This document shows, one piece after another, positions 43,799-53,411 of a DNA stretch of 64,000 nt. The notes under the pieces are model-generated. The model saw only the letters and a program-made list of their open reading frames with translations. It did not search any database and was not told where the DNA came from. Origin of the DNA: Canna indica (taxonomy: Eukaryota; Streptophyta; Magnoliopsida; Zingiberales; Cannaceae); NCBI GenBank assembly GCA_034359265.1, contig CP136890.1:39592501-39656500 (forward strand), in the 5' to 3' direction. The position numbers and the translations under genes are program-made. Position 1 is the stretch's first letter. Each line of letters opens with the position of its first letter.

Positions 43799-45756
43799 TG
43801 TAATATCCTAGACATTTAAATTTATTATTTTTCCTCTTATGTGTGTTTGTCAGCCTAGCGGACTAGTTCGTGGTCGGGTCGAGTCGACTCATAGTCCGGA
43901 GCGAGCTTGCGAGCTTAGGTAAGTAGGATATGAATTTATGAATCTTAGGTTTGGGTAGTTGAAATTATATTTAAATTTATTATTTTTCCTCTTATGTGTG
44001 TTTGCCAGCCTAGCGGACTAGTTCGTGGTCGAGCCGAGCCGACTCATGGTCCGGAGCGAGCTTGCAAGCTTGGGTAAGTAGGATATGAATTTATGAATCT
44101 TAGGTTTGGGTAGTTGAAATTATTTAATTTGATGTTGTGTGCGCATAATTGTTAATTATGCTCATGTGGGTGTATTTAATTAATTGCTTGTGATTTATTA
44201 GAATAAGTTTAATTAAATTAATTAAGTCTATCGGGCTAGCGGGTTTGCATTTGGCTTAAGCTGAATGTGGGTTTTGGATTATGGTATTTAAGGGGTTAGG
44301 GTTGAGGAGGGAGTATAAAACCCTTCCTCATGGCTTAAGGCTCCTATTTTGCAGCAACCCAAAGAATTGAGAAAGGGAGCCAGCCGCCAAGCGAAGCCAA
44401 GCCACCAGCCCCCTTTCCCTTTTCTCCTTGGAGCCGCTGCCACCCAAAGCTGAGCCAAGCCACCTGCTTTCTCTTCCTCTTCCTCTCCTCCTTCCTTTCC
44501 TTTGGAGCCGAGACAAGAGGAGCCAGCCCCTCTCCTTCCCCTCTCTCCCTCTCTCCAAGCTGACGGCTTGGAGTGAGCCGCCGCCCCCTTCTCCCCTTTT
44601 TCTTGAGACGAGGCGCCACCCTTTTGAAGCCGGATTCGAGGGCCGTCGTCCGAGATTTCTTCTTTAATCTTTCTTCCAATTAAGATGAGTGGTTTACCCT
44701 CACTCTTTGGGATTTTAATCAGATTCTTGAAGCCGTACTTGATGGCTTGGTATTTATGCTTTTGTTCTTGATTTATTCTTCGAGTTCTTGTCATGATTCT
44801 CAAAATTTGTACTTGGGCAGACCCGAATCTCTCCCCTAGGGGGCTCGGGAGCCCTAGGGCAAACCTAGGGGTACTCGGCCATGGGGAGAACCGGGGTCGC
44901 CCTCAAGGTGTTCGATGAAAAGCCTGAATGAGTTTTCTTATTTCCTTGATATGCAAATCTTGATCTATTATCCTAATTTGGGTTCTTTATATGTAGATTG
45001 TATGCTTAGAATTAAATCTGAGATTTTTGGATAGAAATCATGTGGTAGGATTAAGATCTTGATATTGATGCCTTAGGGATTCTTGAGAAGGGGGTTCTTG
45101 ATCTTAATGCTTGCTTCTTGATTTAAGTGTTGTGGGTTCTTGTTAATCTTGATTAAAAGCATGATTTCTGTGAATTAAATCTTGAGATTAGTATTCTATC
45201 CTAATGATAATTTAGGAGTAAATTTTTATTAATTTTCGGAATTTATTTCGTAGTATGCTGAAAATTGTATGTTGCTGAAATTTTATGTTGAGATGATGAA
45301 TCTATGCTGATTTTAGTTTGTTTGCTGTGATGTATGTGTTTCTGCAAATATAGTCGTGCAACCTATCGTTTCGACCAGAAAATATAGTTTGAAAACATAG
45401 GACACACTTTGGAAACTAGATTTGGATTAGATTCATCAGTACAGGGAACAATAGTAAGTTAAAACAAAACTCTAATCTTGGTGATCTAAATTTTAATTAC
45501 ATAATTAATATTGAATTAAGGGTGAGCATAATCTGTTATGAACCAATTTATAAAATATGCATAAAATAAAATCACACGGATTCATGACATTACAGGTCTA
45601 GGCGTTGGGGTCGGGTTTTGGAATGTTGAGATACTTTCCAATAGGATCACCCCTAAGACACCGTAGGAGAGTCATGACTTAGGTCATGGTGCGCCATATC
45701 TTTATGAATGGTGGAGAGGCTCGTAGAGGAGCCGGATTGCAGGCTAATCCCGGGAG
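43799..45756 (+). repeat. 5' LTR of gypsy element 2, part 1, with 165-bp tandem duplication
   Basis: Two adjacent copies of a 165-bp unit start at 43814 and 43979 ('atttaaatttattattttt...'); the 3' LTR has only one copy. The purine-poor stretch at 44340-44660 is GC-rich on the plus strand (CCTCCTTC-type). It gives rise to long open frames in several phases that are not supported as genes. Confidence 0.88.
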
Positions 45757-45777
45757 CACTACTAGAAACTTGGTCTT

Positions 45778-46025
45778 CAGCAACGGCTATCAGCAACGGC
45801 TATCAGCAACGGCCGCTCAAGCCGTTGCTATTTGCAACGGCATTCTTACGGCCGCCCGAGCCGTTGCGGATTATTTTAATTATCAGCAACGGCTTTCTGA
45901 CGGAAAGGCGAGTCGTTGCTGATATTTTAATTATCAGCAACGGCTTGCTAACGGATAAGTGAGCCGTTGCTGATGATAACTTATTAGCAACGGCTTTCTA
46001 ACAGGCGAGTGAGCCGTTGTTGATA
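45778..46025. repeat. Left subterminal repeats of the CACTA transposon
   Basis: Repeated TCAGCAACGGCT and its complement AGCCGTTGCTGA, about ten copies, forming several small inverted pairs. In En/Spm elements such repeats bind the TNPA-type protein. Confidence 0.85.
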
Positions 46026-46484
46026 AGTTTATATAGGTCGCAGATCGCGCCCGCCCCCCTTCTTCCTCCCGCTGCTGCCGCCGCCGCCTCCTCTCCTTCC
46101 TCTCGCCGCCGCTGCCAACGCCGACGACGCCGACGACGCCTCCCGCTGCTGCCGACGCTGTCAGGTATGTGCCCTCCGACTGCCGTCTCTTCCCGTTGCC
46201 CTCCGACACATTCCGTTAGAAATTCCGACCGAAACCCTAAAAATAGGGTTTCGGCCGGCGGCGGTCGGCCGATGGCCGCCGCAGGACCTTGTACATTGGC
46301 CGGACAGTGTGTCCGGCCAGTGTACGCCGGCGCCGCAGTCCACCTGACTCCGGCGCCGGAATTTGTAGTTTAATATTATTTTATTATTGTTTTTAATAGT
46401 TTTTTAATTGTTAATTAATTATTTATATTAATTAATTAATTTGTTAGAATAATTTTTAGGGTTTAGATTAATTTCGGAATTATC

Positions 46485-46588
46485 CACTTCGGACGCGCGC
46501 CAGAATCGTCCAATTCGGACTCGCGCCGGAATCGTCCACTTCGGACACGCGCCGGAATCGTCCACTTCGGACGCGCGCCGAAATCGTC
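46485..46588 (+). repeat. Four-copy 26-bp tandem repeat in the CACTA transposon
   Basis: Units at 46485, 46511, 46537 and 46563, each CACTTCGGACGCGCGCC followed by GAATCGTC with one to three changes. CpG-rich. Position is upstream of the transposase gene. Confidence 0.9.
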
Positions 46589-46802
46589 CAATATGGACTC
46601 GAATTGTCTCGAAACATTTAGAAAATAATCATCCATCCGACGAGTTGATATGTTTCACGTACGCATCGACGAGTCGGATATGATTTAGCAAAACCTTAGA
46701 TCCGTTCGGGGATTGTATGTTCGTGTAAAAGAAGTAGATGATCGATCTTTTATACGACGTACAATTCTTGAATTGTCCCTGATTGGACAATTTGGGAATA
46801 TA

Positions 46803-46992
46803 GTTATTTGTACTGCACTTACGTTTTTATTTTAACTGTTAACTAATTATTCTAAATTTCGGCAACATCTCTCTTGTTCTCCGATACGCGCCCAGATGAT
46901 ATGCGTATTCGGAGAACTGTAGGGAGATGCTGCCGAAATTTAGAATAATTAGTTAACTGTTAAAATAAAAACGTAAGTGCAGTACGAATAAC
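46803..46992. repeat. 190-bp near-perfect hairpin in the CACTA transposon
   Basis: Left arm 46803-46889, loop about 46890-46902 (GCCCAGATGATAT), right arm 46903-46992. Landmarks are GTTATTTGTACTGCACTTAC on the left and GTAAGTGCAGTACGAATAAC on the right. The arms differ by a handful of substitutions and small indels near the loop. It lies about 450 bp before the transposase ATG at 47438. Confidence 0.92.
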
Positions 46993-47045
46993 ATAAACCC
47001 CGAATGGCATAGGACAATCTCACCTAAAGACATTAACCAAAGAAA

Positions 47046-47266
47046 TTGTCATTGATTGACAGAATCATGTCGGCTGATCGAAGTTGGATGTACCGACGTC
47101 TTGATCGTGGAGCTTTAACGAATGAGTTTCGATTAGGCGTAACGTACTTCCTAAATTTTGCCTATTTGAATCGGAATTTCGTTAGCATGGGTGATCAAAT
47201 CCGATGTCTGTGCCGCATTTGTTCAAATGGACGATATTTGGATCTATATACCAAATGGACGATTAG
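47046..47266 (+). pseudogene. N-terminal transposase-associated domain of TNP2, out of frame
   Basis: The frame from 47046 contains ADRSWMYRRL, GVTYFLNFAY and IRCLCRICSN, which match the Transpos_assoc zinc-finger domain at the start of TNP2 proteins ('DRSWMY... RCPCRKC'). The downstream part of that domain (VTLHLYTKGF) is in the frame of the main ORF. Between them are a repeated 'caaatggacgat' (47224 and 47252, 28 bp apart) and a TAG at 47264-47266 in the main frame. Either a small duplication and frameshift or an unrecognised intron separates them. Confidence 0.65.
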
Positions 47267-47437
47267 ACTGTCACTCTGCATCTATATACCAAAGGATTTG
47301 CACCAAGATATTTTCTATGGACTTGTCACGGGGAGTCACGCGAAGTCGGGACGTCGAGCAATCCTGTCGTTCAGACATATGGTGAATCTTCCTCTGCTGG
47401 TGCTTCTTCATCCAGTCAATGTAATCCCTATAGAACT

Positions 47438-50400
47438 ATGATACTTGATAGTCTTGGGGGTCAATTCCGCCTGAATGATAATGTTGATCGGCCAGTTCTT
47501 CAGACATCAGTCCCACCAGATACTACAGCGGTTGATATCACAGAAGTAGGGGCTGCGGTAGAGATTGAATTACCGAATAAAGAAGCTGCAGAATTTTACG
47601 AGATGTTGAAAGCTGCCGATGAAGCTTTGTATGAGAATTGTCCTAAATACACTAGGTTTTCAGCAATGACACAGCTCTTAAACATCAAGGCCGATTGTAA
47701 TATCAGCGGAGTTGCGTATGATCGGATTGCTGGATTGATTAATGGAATGCTGCCTACTGATAACAAGTTTGAGCCTACTTTTTATAAGACTAAAAAGCTA
47801 ATGAGAAAATTGGGGCTTGGGTACGAAAAAATACACGCGTGCCAAAATAACTGCATTTTATATTATAAAGAAAATGTGCAGTTGGATAAATGCCCTGTAT
47901 GTCAACACCCTCGTTACAAGGAGAAGAAATCGGTCCGACAGAAAAATATCCCGTTTAAGGTGCTTCGGTATTTTCCACTAACACCGAGGCTTCAAAGATT
48001 ATTCATGTCGGAAAAGACAGCCCCCTACATGAGTTGGCATGCAAGAAGTCGTGATGATACAGTAATGACTCATCCATCTGACAGTGAAGCATGGAAACAT
48101 TTGGATACATGTTATCCTTCATTTGCTAGGGATACTAGAAATATCAGATTGGGATTGTGCACAGATGGTTTTAATCCGTTTGGACATTCTGCAACTCCTT
48201 ATTCAGTTTGGCCAGTGCTGCTGACAGTTTATAATTTGCCACCGTCAATGTGCATGAAAGATGAATTTATTTATCTTTCGATGATTATTCCGGGTCCTAA
48301 GGGTCCGCGAAAAGAAATTGACATATTTCTCAGACCCTTGATAGATGAATTGAAAACATTGTGGACTGAGGGAGCTGTCACTTATGATTGTCATCGGAAG
48401 CAAAACTTCAATTTAAAGGCCGCGGTCTTGTGGACAATCAATGATTTCCCCGCGTACGGCATGTTGTCGGGTTGGAGAACTCACGGCCGACTCTCTTGCC
48501 CGTATTGTATGGAACACTCTAAATCAATCAGCCTTCAGAACGGACGAAAAATCTCATTCTTTGATTGTCATCGTCGATTCCTACCGGTTAATCACCAGTA
48601 TCGAAGGAATCGTAATAAATTTACTAAGGGCAGAGTCGAAAGAGATGGGCCACCACCGATGTTGTCTGGTGAACAAATGTTAGCACGTGTTTCAGCACTT
48701 CCATATATAGTATTTGGTCGCAATGAAAGAGTGTCAGGTTTTGGCCAAACACACAACTGGGTGAAAAAAAGTATCTTTTGGGAATTGCCCTATTGGAGTT
48801 CATTATTGATTCGACATAATTTAGATGTCATGCACATTGAAAAAAATGTGTTTGATAATATTTTCAACACTTTGATGGATATTTCTGGAAAAACTAAAGA
48901 TAATGTCAAAGCCCGACATGATCTGAAAATACTTTGTAAAAGACCAGAGTTGGAGTTACAAGAGGTCAACGGACGATATCTGAAACCGAAGGCCCTATAT
49001 GTGTTAAATAAACAACAGATCAAAGATGTTTGTCAATGGGTAAAAGAACTCAGATTACCCGATGGATATGCTTCAAACTTATCTCGATGTGTGAACGTCG
49101 ATGATTGCAAAATATCAGGGATGAAGAGCCATGATTGTCATGTATTCATGCAGAGATTACTTCCGATCGCATTTCGAGATCTTCTACCTGATAATATTTG
49201 GGGTCCGTTGACTGAATTAAGTATGTTTTTTAGAAGCATCTGTGCAAATGTCCTTCGAGTCGAAGATATGTCAACACTTGAAAATAATATTGTTGAAATC
49301 ATATGCAAGCTGGAGCAATTTTTCCCTCCTGCATTTTTTGACTCGATGGAGCATCTACCGATACACTTGGCATACGAGGCACGAGTTGGTGGCCCCGTTC
49401 AATATCGTTGGATGTACTTATTTGAAAGATACATGAATCGTCTGAAGAAAAAAGTAAAGAACACCGCAGCTGTTGAAGGATCAATATCTGAATCGTATAT
49501 CATCCAAGAAATTTTAACATTCTGCTCATTTTACTTTGAATCGACAGTACAGACAAGATTTGATCGTCTTCCACGTAACGACGACGGGGGTGTTCGACAT
49601 TCAGATGGACGTTTAAATATATTTTGTCACTCTGGTCGTGCTTTTGGTTCTCGTCCATCTCGACACTTAAGCGATGAAGAGTATCATTTGACACACTTGT
49701 ATGTATTACTCAATTGTCTAGAGATTGAACAATTCATTGAAATATTTGACATTGAGATGGTGCAAAAATACTCTATTCACAACGATCAAGAATTGGAGAG
49801 ATTACGGAATCGTGATTTCCCTACTTGGATTCAGACTTACAGCAAAGATCACAGAGCTGAAATAGATGAAAGAATATTTGAGTTTGTTAGTGGACCGTCG
49901 CGACTTGTGTCGTGCTATAGCGGATATTTTGTTAACGGGTATAAATTTCACACGGTTGAATATTCATTTGCAAAGAAGACGATGAATGCTGGGGTCTGCG
50001 TGAAAGGGACAACCTATGTTGAATGTGATATGGATTTTTATGGACTGGTGGAAGAAGTGATAGAGTTGCTCTACTTCGGCTTGAAATCAGTGATCCTATT
50101 TAGATGTCATTGGTTCGATACAATAGAAAGGGGCATGAAAGTTCATCCAAAATACAAACTTGTTGAGGTTAATTACAAATCGAAATTGGCAGCAAATGAG
50201 CCTTTTATATTGGCATCACAAGCCGATTATATGTATGTTCGACAGATATGTCTGGTCGTGGTTATCGACGCAGGAGAGCTTCAGAGTCTCCGATCGGTGA
50301 GAATCCAGCACTTACTCATGCTGCTGATCCTCCTGTTGCTGATCCTCATGAGGATGATACTGCCGAGGCTAGTACATCCAGACGCAGGCGGCCACGCGGG

Positions 50401-50446
50401 CCGAACAGGTGGCAGCCTCCACCAGCCACAGAGTCACGTAGATTGA
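47438..50446 (+). CDS. TNP2-type CACTA transposase (Transposase_21, DUF4218, DUF4216)
   Basis: Open for 1002 codons; the frame is also open upstream back to 47267. The N-terminal part includes CPVCQHPRYKEKK (zinc-finger-like). Transposase_21 (PF02992) spans residues about 200-360, with RNIRLGLCTDGFNPFGHS, WPVLLTVYNLPP, and LSCPYCME. DUF4218 (PF13960) lies at about 570-690 (HLPIHLAYEARVGGPVQYRW, FERYMNRLKK). DUF4216 (PF13952) lies at about 855-930 (VEEVIELLYFG, ILFRCHWFD). The enzyme cuts at CACTA ends and joins them to a new 3-bp-staggered site. After ASQADYMYVRQ the last 70 codons overlap the next gene in another frame and look unlike TNP2, so the true end may be earlier or involve splicing. 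No internal stop. Whether the start is intact is uncertain (see 47046-47266). Confidence 0.93.
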   Translation: MILDSLGGQFRLNDNVDRPVLQTSVPPDTTAVDITEVGAAVEIELPNKEAAEFYEMLKAADEALYENCPKYTRFSAMTQLLNIKADCNISGVAYDRIAGLINGMLPTDNKFEPTFYKTKKLMRKLGLGYEKIHACQNNCILYYKENVQLDKCPVCQHPRYKEKKSVRQKNIPFKVLRYFPLTPRLQRLFMSEKTAPYMSWHARSRDDTVMTHPSDSEAWKHLDTCYPSFARDTRNIRLGLCTDGFNPFGHSATPYSVWPVLLTVYNLPPSMCMKDEFIYLSMIIPGPKGPRKEIDIFLRPLIDELKTLWTEGAVTYDCHRKQNFNLKAAVLWTINDFPAYGMLSGWRTHGRLSCPYCMEHSKSISLQNGRKISFFDCHRRFLPVNHQYRRNRNKFTKGRVERDGPPPMLSGEQMLARVSALPYIVFGRNERVSGFGQTHNWVKKSIFWELPYWSSLLIRHNLDVMHIEKNVFDNIFNTLMDISGKTKDNVKARHDLKILCKRPELELQEVNGRYLKPKALYVLNKQQIKDVCQWVKELRLPDGYASNLSRCVNVDDCKISGMKSHDCHVFMQRLLPIAFRDLLPDNIWGPLTELSMFFRSICANVLRVEDMSTLENNIVEIICKLEQFFPPAFFDSMEHLPIHLAYEARVGGPVQYRWMYLFERYMNRLKKKVKNTAAVEGSISESYIIQEILTFCSFYFESTVQTRFDRLPRNDDGGVRHSDGRLNIFCHSGRAFGSRPSRHLSDEEYHLTHLYVLLNCLEIEQFIEIFDIEMVQKYSIHNDQELERLRNRDFPTWIQTYSKDHRAEIDERIFEFVSGPSRLVSCYSGYFVNGYKFHTVEYSFAKKTMNAGVCVKGTTYVECDMDFYGLVEEVIELLYFGLKSVILFRCHWFDTIERGMKVHPKYKLVEVNYKSKLAANEPFILASQADYMYVRQICLVVVIDAGELQSLRSVRIQHLLMLLILLLLILMRMILPRLVHPDAGGHAGRTGGSLHQPQSHVD

Positions 50447-51759
50447 TTAGCGTGATTGGGGAGCGGTAATATATCATGAATTATGAATCATTACAAATTC
50501 ATTATATCATAATATAATATTAAAATTTATTATTGTTGTGCAGGTTCGAGCAAGAAGAAGTGCCGAGGAGCATTTCTTCTACTATTCGACGATACATGCA
50601 CGGGGCATGGCCTACGTGGTCTCACGTGCCTAGCGAGCACGTCGACATGTTATGGCACGAGTTTGAGGCACGTATTTTTTTTTTTTACATGCATGATGAT
50701 ATATTAATATTGGTACTGATATTATTATTTTGCAGGCTCGCTATACATGGGCCGAGGACCAGAGGCCCTTCATTTACGCTGCCTGGGAGTCTATTTCCCG
50801 GGCAAGGTACAACGGGCAGCTGGGGCAGGCTCGGTCCCAAGCGTTGGCCCGAGCTGGGACCACTAACATCGTGGAGACTCGGGGATACGGCCCCGGTTGG
50901 ATTACTCCGGATATATGGGACTAGCTCGTGGGGATATGGTCGACGGATCGATGGCAGGAGGTTTCTCAGAATGCGGCTAGAAATCGCATGTCGGGGGGAG
51001 CAGCGCGTCACACCGGCGGCTCTGTTGCATTTGCAGTGCACGCAAACCGTATGGTAAGTATATCGTTTAATTATATATTTTATTTGTTATTATGTGTACT
51101 AATTAATGTATTTGTTTTGTAAATGTAGACGACGGTGTCGGATGACGGGAGTGTCCAGCGACCCTCCCCGATGGCGGTGTTTGAGCGGACTCACCGTCGA
51201 GCACATGGGACGGGGGAGTACATCCACAACCGCGCTGCATACATTATGGTAATTATATATTTGTTTAAGTTATTCATTATATATTTATAATTTAAGTTTT
51301 ATGATAAATATTAAACAAAAAATCAAACTCGAGTAGGAGACCTACAGCCAGACGGTGGTGCAGCGCGGGGGTACCCCCGAGGACTTTGACGCAGCATCGT
51401 GGGTCGAGGCCGCAGGTGGCTGGGACCATGGCCGCGTATATGGCTTCGCAGATAGTGGTCATGCGCGAGCCGTGCTAGGGCCACTTGGGGCACCGACCCC
51501 TCCGGTCGCTGGTGAGCGGCCGTCCACCTCTAGATCCAGTTATGATCATAGTAGCAGAATAAGGACTCTAGAGGAGACGGTCGCGCGTCAGAGTCAGATG
51601 ATGGAGGAGATGCATGCTATGCTACGCAACATGTCAGGTCATCCCGCAGCAGGCATCTCTTCGGCATCATCTAATCCATCGTCCTCGAGTCAGTCCACGC
51701 CGGTGTACACTCAAGCACTCCAGACCCCGCCATATGATCCAGACCATCCTCCATCGTGA
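50248..51759 (+). pseudogene. PTTA/Transposase_24-type second CACTA gene (TNPA-like), one in-frame stop
   Basis: Five exons inferred: 50248-50465, 50544-about 50668, 50736-51053, 51129-51248, 51337-51759. Introns are GT-AG except the second, whose donor appears to be GC (gag-GCACGT), so that boundary is weak. The product starts MSGRGYRRRRASESP, is basic and proline-rich, then shows the plant transposase Ptta/En/Spm region (HGAWPTWSHVPSEHVDMLW, RYTWAEDQRP, NRMSGGAARHTGGS, TVSDDGSV, FERTHRRAHGTGEYI). A C-terminal coiled coil (IRTLEETVARQSQMMEEMH) ends with a serine-rich tail. Family members usually bind subterminal repeats. A TAG at 50922-50924 (WD-stop-LVGIW) breaks exon 3. It overlaps the 3' end of TNP2 in another frame. 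Confidence 0.8.
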
Positions 51760-52049
51760 TCGTGAGATTTTTTGTTTGGATATTGAACTTGTTACTGAGA
51801 TATTGAACTTGTTTAACTTATTTTGTTTGGATATTGATACTTCAATTTTGCATTTGAATTGTTTTTATACTATCGTGGATAATTATCAATATAAATATAA
51901 TTGTTTTGATGTATATCTTGGTGTGTTTGTGATGTGTGAATGAATGTGTGTATGAGGGTATGGGTGTGTGAGTTATGTATCAGATAATGTATCAATGTAT
52001 CAATGGAAATTAGAAATTGTAAATTTTTCTGTTTGCAGGTGAACATCAT

Positions 52050-52430
52050 CTGCAACGGCTTTCCCACGGCCGTCCGTGGGAAAGCCGTTGCTAAAAGTGT
52101 ATCGAAAGTCGTTGCTGATGACCTACAGCAACGGCTTAGCGACGGGGTTTTACTAACGGCGTTGCTACGGACTCATGGCCGTTGCTATTAATGTTATCAG
52201 CAACGGCTGTGGGTCTATGGCAAAACCGTCGCTGATAATGTTTTTAGCGACGGCCCGAGCGGCCGTTGCTGATAATGTTTTGAGCGACGGCCCGAGCGGC
52301 CGTTGCTGATTCGTTGCTAAGTCATCAGCAACGCGACTTTCTGTCACGGCGCTATTGCAACGGCTCGGCCGTTGCTGATGCTCTTCAGTAACGGCTCAGC
52401 AACGGCATCAGCCGTTGCTGATGCCCATTT
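52050..52430. repeat. Right subterminal repeats of the CACTA transposon
   Basis: Many copies of GCCGTTGCTGA and its complement TCAGCAACGGC, some altered to GCGACGG. Two near-identical 33-bp units lie around 52249-52312 ('gcgacggcccgagcggccg'). Confidence 0.85.
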
Positions 52431-52441
52431 TTCTAGTAGTG

Positions 52442-52768
52442 GAGGTTGGATGGCAAATTCCCAACCTACAGAACTAGTTCGGAGGGCCTTTCCCGATTGT
52501 TCTGGTTCAGCCTCGTGGGATAAGTTCTGAGGACCTACCCGATTATCCCCGATGTGGTATTAAGGAATAAGTTTGGAGGGCCTTTCCTGATTATTCCTGT
52601 GATATCTTTTAGGAGTAAGTTCGGAGGGTCTTTCCCGATTACTCCTATGATATCTTAAAGGGGCAAATTCGGATGGGCGAATCTTGATTGTCCTACGCAT
52701 CTCGTCGAGCTCGGAGGGCCTTTCTCGAATGCTCCCGAGTTAATTTATACTAGGATAATTTCGGAGGG
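52442..52768 (+). repeat. 5' LTR of gypsy element 2, part 2 (3' truncated)
   Basis: Matches 58172-58503 of the 3' LTR, with repeated 'agttcggagggcc.ttcccgatt' phrases. It breaks off at 'tcggaggg' and joins gag/protease sequence; the remaining LTR and the PBS are missing. Confidence 0.88.
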
Positions 52769-53411
52769 AGGAGGTCAAACTCAGGGAGAAGGCCAACGAG
52801 CTGGTGGTTCAAAGAGTCCCGCTGCACGGGTGTTTGCTATGAACTAAGAGGGTGTTAAGGCGTCGAGGGCAGTGGTGTCAGGTTATATTATTGTTGGGTC
52901 TGGCATTGCATATGTCTTGTTTGATCCGGGTGCTATACACTCTTTTGTATCTGCTTTATTTGCTGCTAAGTTGTCAGGGGTACCTTTCGAGCTTGAGTTA
53001 CCTCTTGTGGTGTCTACGCCTACGGGCATTTCTGTGATAGAAGAGATAGTTTTTCGGGGCTGTGAGGTTATCATTTGCGGACATGTATTGATAGCCGACT
53101 TGACACTCCTGCCGATGTTGGAGCTTGATGTGATCTTGGGCCTAGACTGGTTGGCGGACCATTTCACTTCTGTGGATTGCAAGGCTAAGATTGTAACCTT
53201 CAGTAAGCCCGGATTGCCCCAGTTTACCTTCCAAGGTAAGGGAAGGGGAGAGCCGTTAATGGCGATTTTAGCTCTTAGGGCTCAGAAGTTATTTATGGGT
53301 GGTTACCAGTCCTTCTTGGCCTTTGTGTCTGTGGCAGGGGAAGGCGGAGGTGCGGCTAGGGACATCGGGGGGACGCCCGTGGTGTGCGGGTTCTATGTTG
53401 TGTTTCCGTAG
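52769..53411 (+). pseudogene. Gypsy element 2 gag end and aspartic protease (RVP_2)
   Basis: The first codons (GGQTQGEGQRAGGSKSPAA then VFAMN, stop) equal the gag/protease linker of element 1. The protease reads YVLFDPGAIHSFVSA (about 52909-52950) and VILGLDWLADHF (53131 on), so the DPG active-site loop is present. It ends at TAG 53409-53411, where element 1 has GAG. The capsid domain and zinc knuckle are gone with the 5' deletion. Confidence 0.88.

Larger units (their letters stand above)
45757..52441 (+). mobile_element. Autonomous-type CACTA (En/Spm) transposon, 6685 bp
   Basis: Terminal inverted repeats CACTACTAGAAA (45757-45768) and its complement TTTCTAGTAGTG (52430-52441). 3-bp TSD GAG at 45754-45756 and 52442-52444; the sister LTR at about 58172 shows the uninterrupted site. 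Both ends carry many subterminal copies of AGCAACGGCT in both orientations (45778-46025 and 52050-52430). Two genes lie inside on the plus strand: a TNP2-type transposase (47438-50446) and a PTTA/Transposase_24 gene (50248-51759). Other contents are a GC-rich segment (46040-46350), a 26-bp tandem repeat (46485-46588) and a 190-bp hairpin (46803-46992). Confidence 0.95.

Noticed and set aside
44288..44803. 171-codon minus-strand frame rich in K, R and E, with a similar 117-codon frame at 56736-57089
   Set aside because: Both lie at the same place in the two LTRs of gypsy element 2, over a CCTCC/GGAGG-biased segment that stays open in several frames. No domain is recognisable; the similarity is explained by LTR duplication.
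46017..46373. 118-codon proline/alanine-rich frame near the left end of the CACTA transposon
   Set aside because: GC-rich simple sequence (CCG and GACGCC runs) open in both strands. It could be a leader exon but there is no protein family match.
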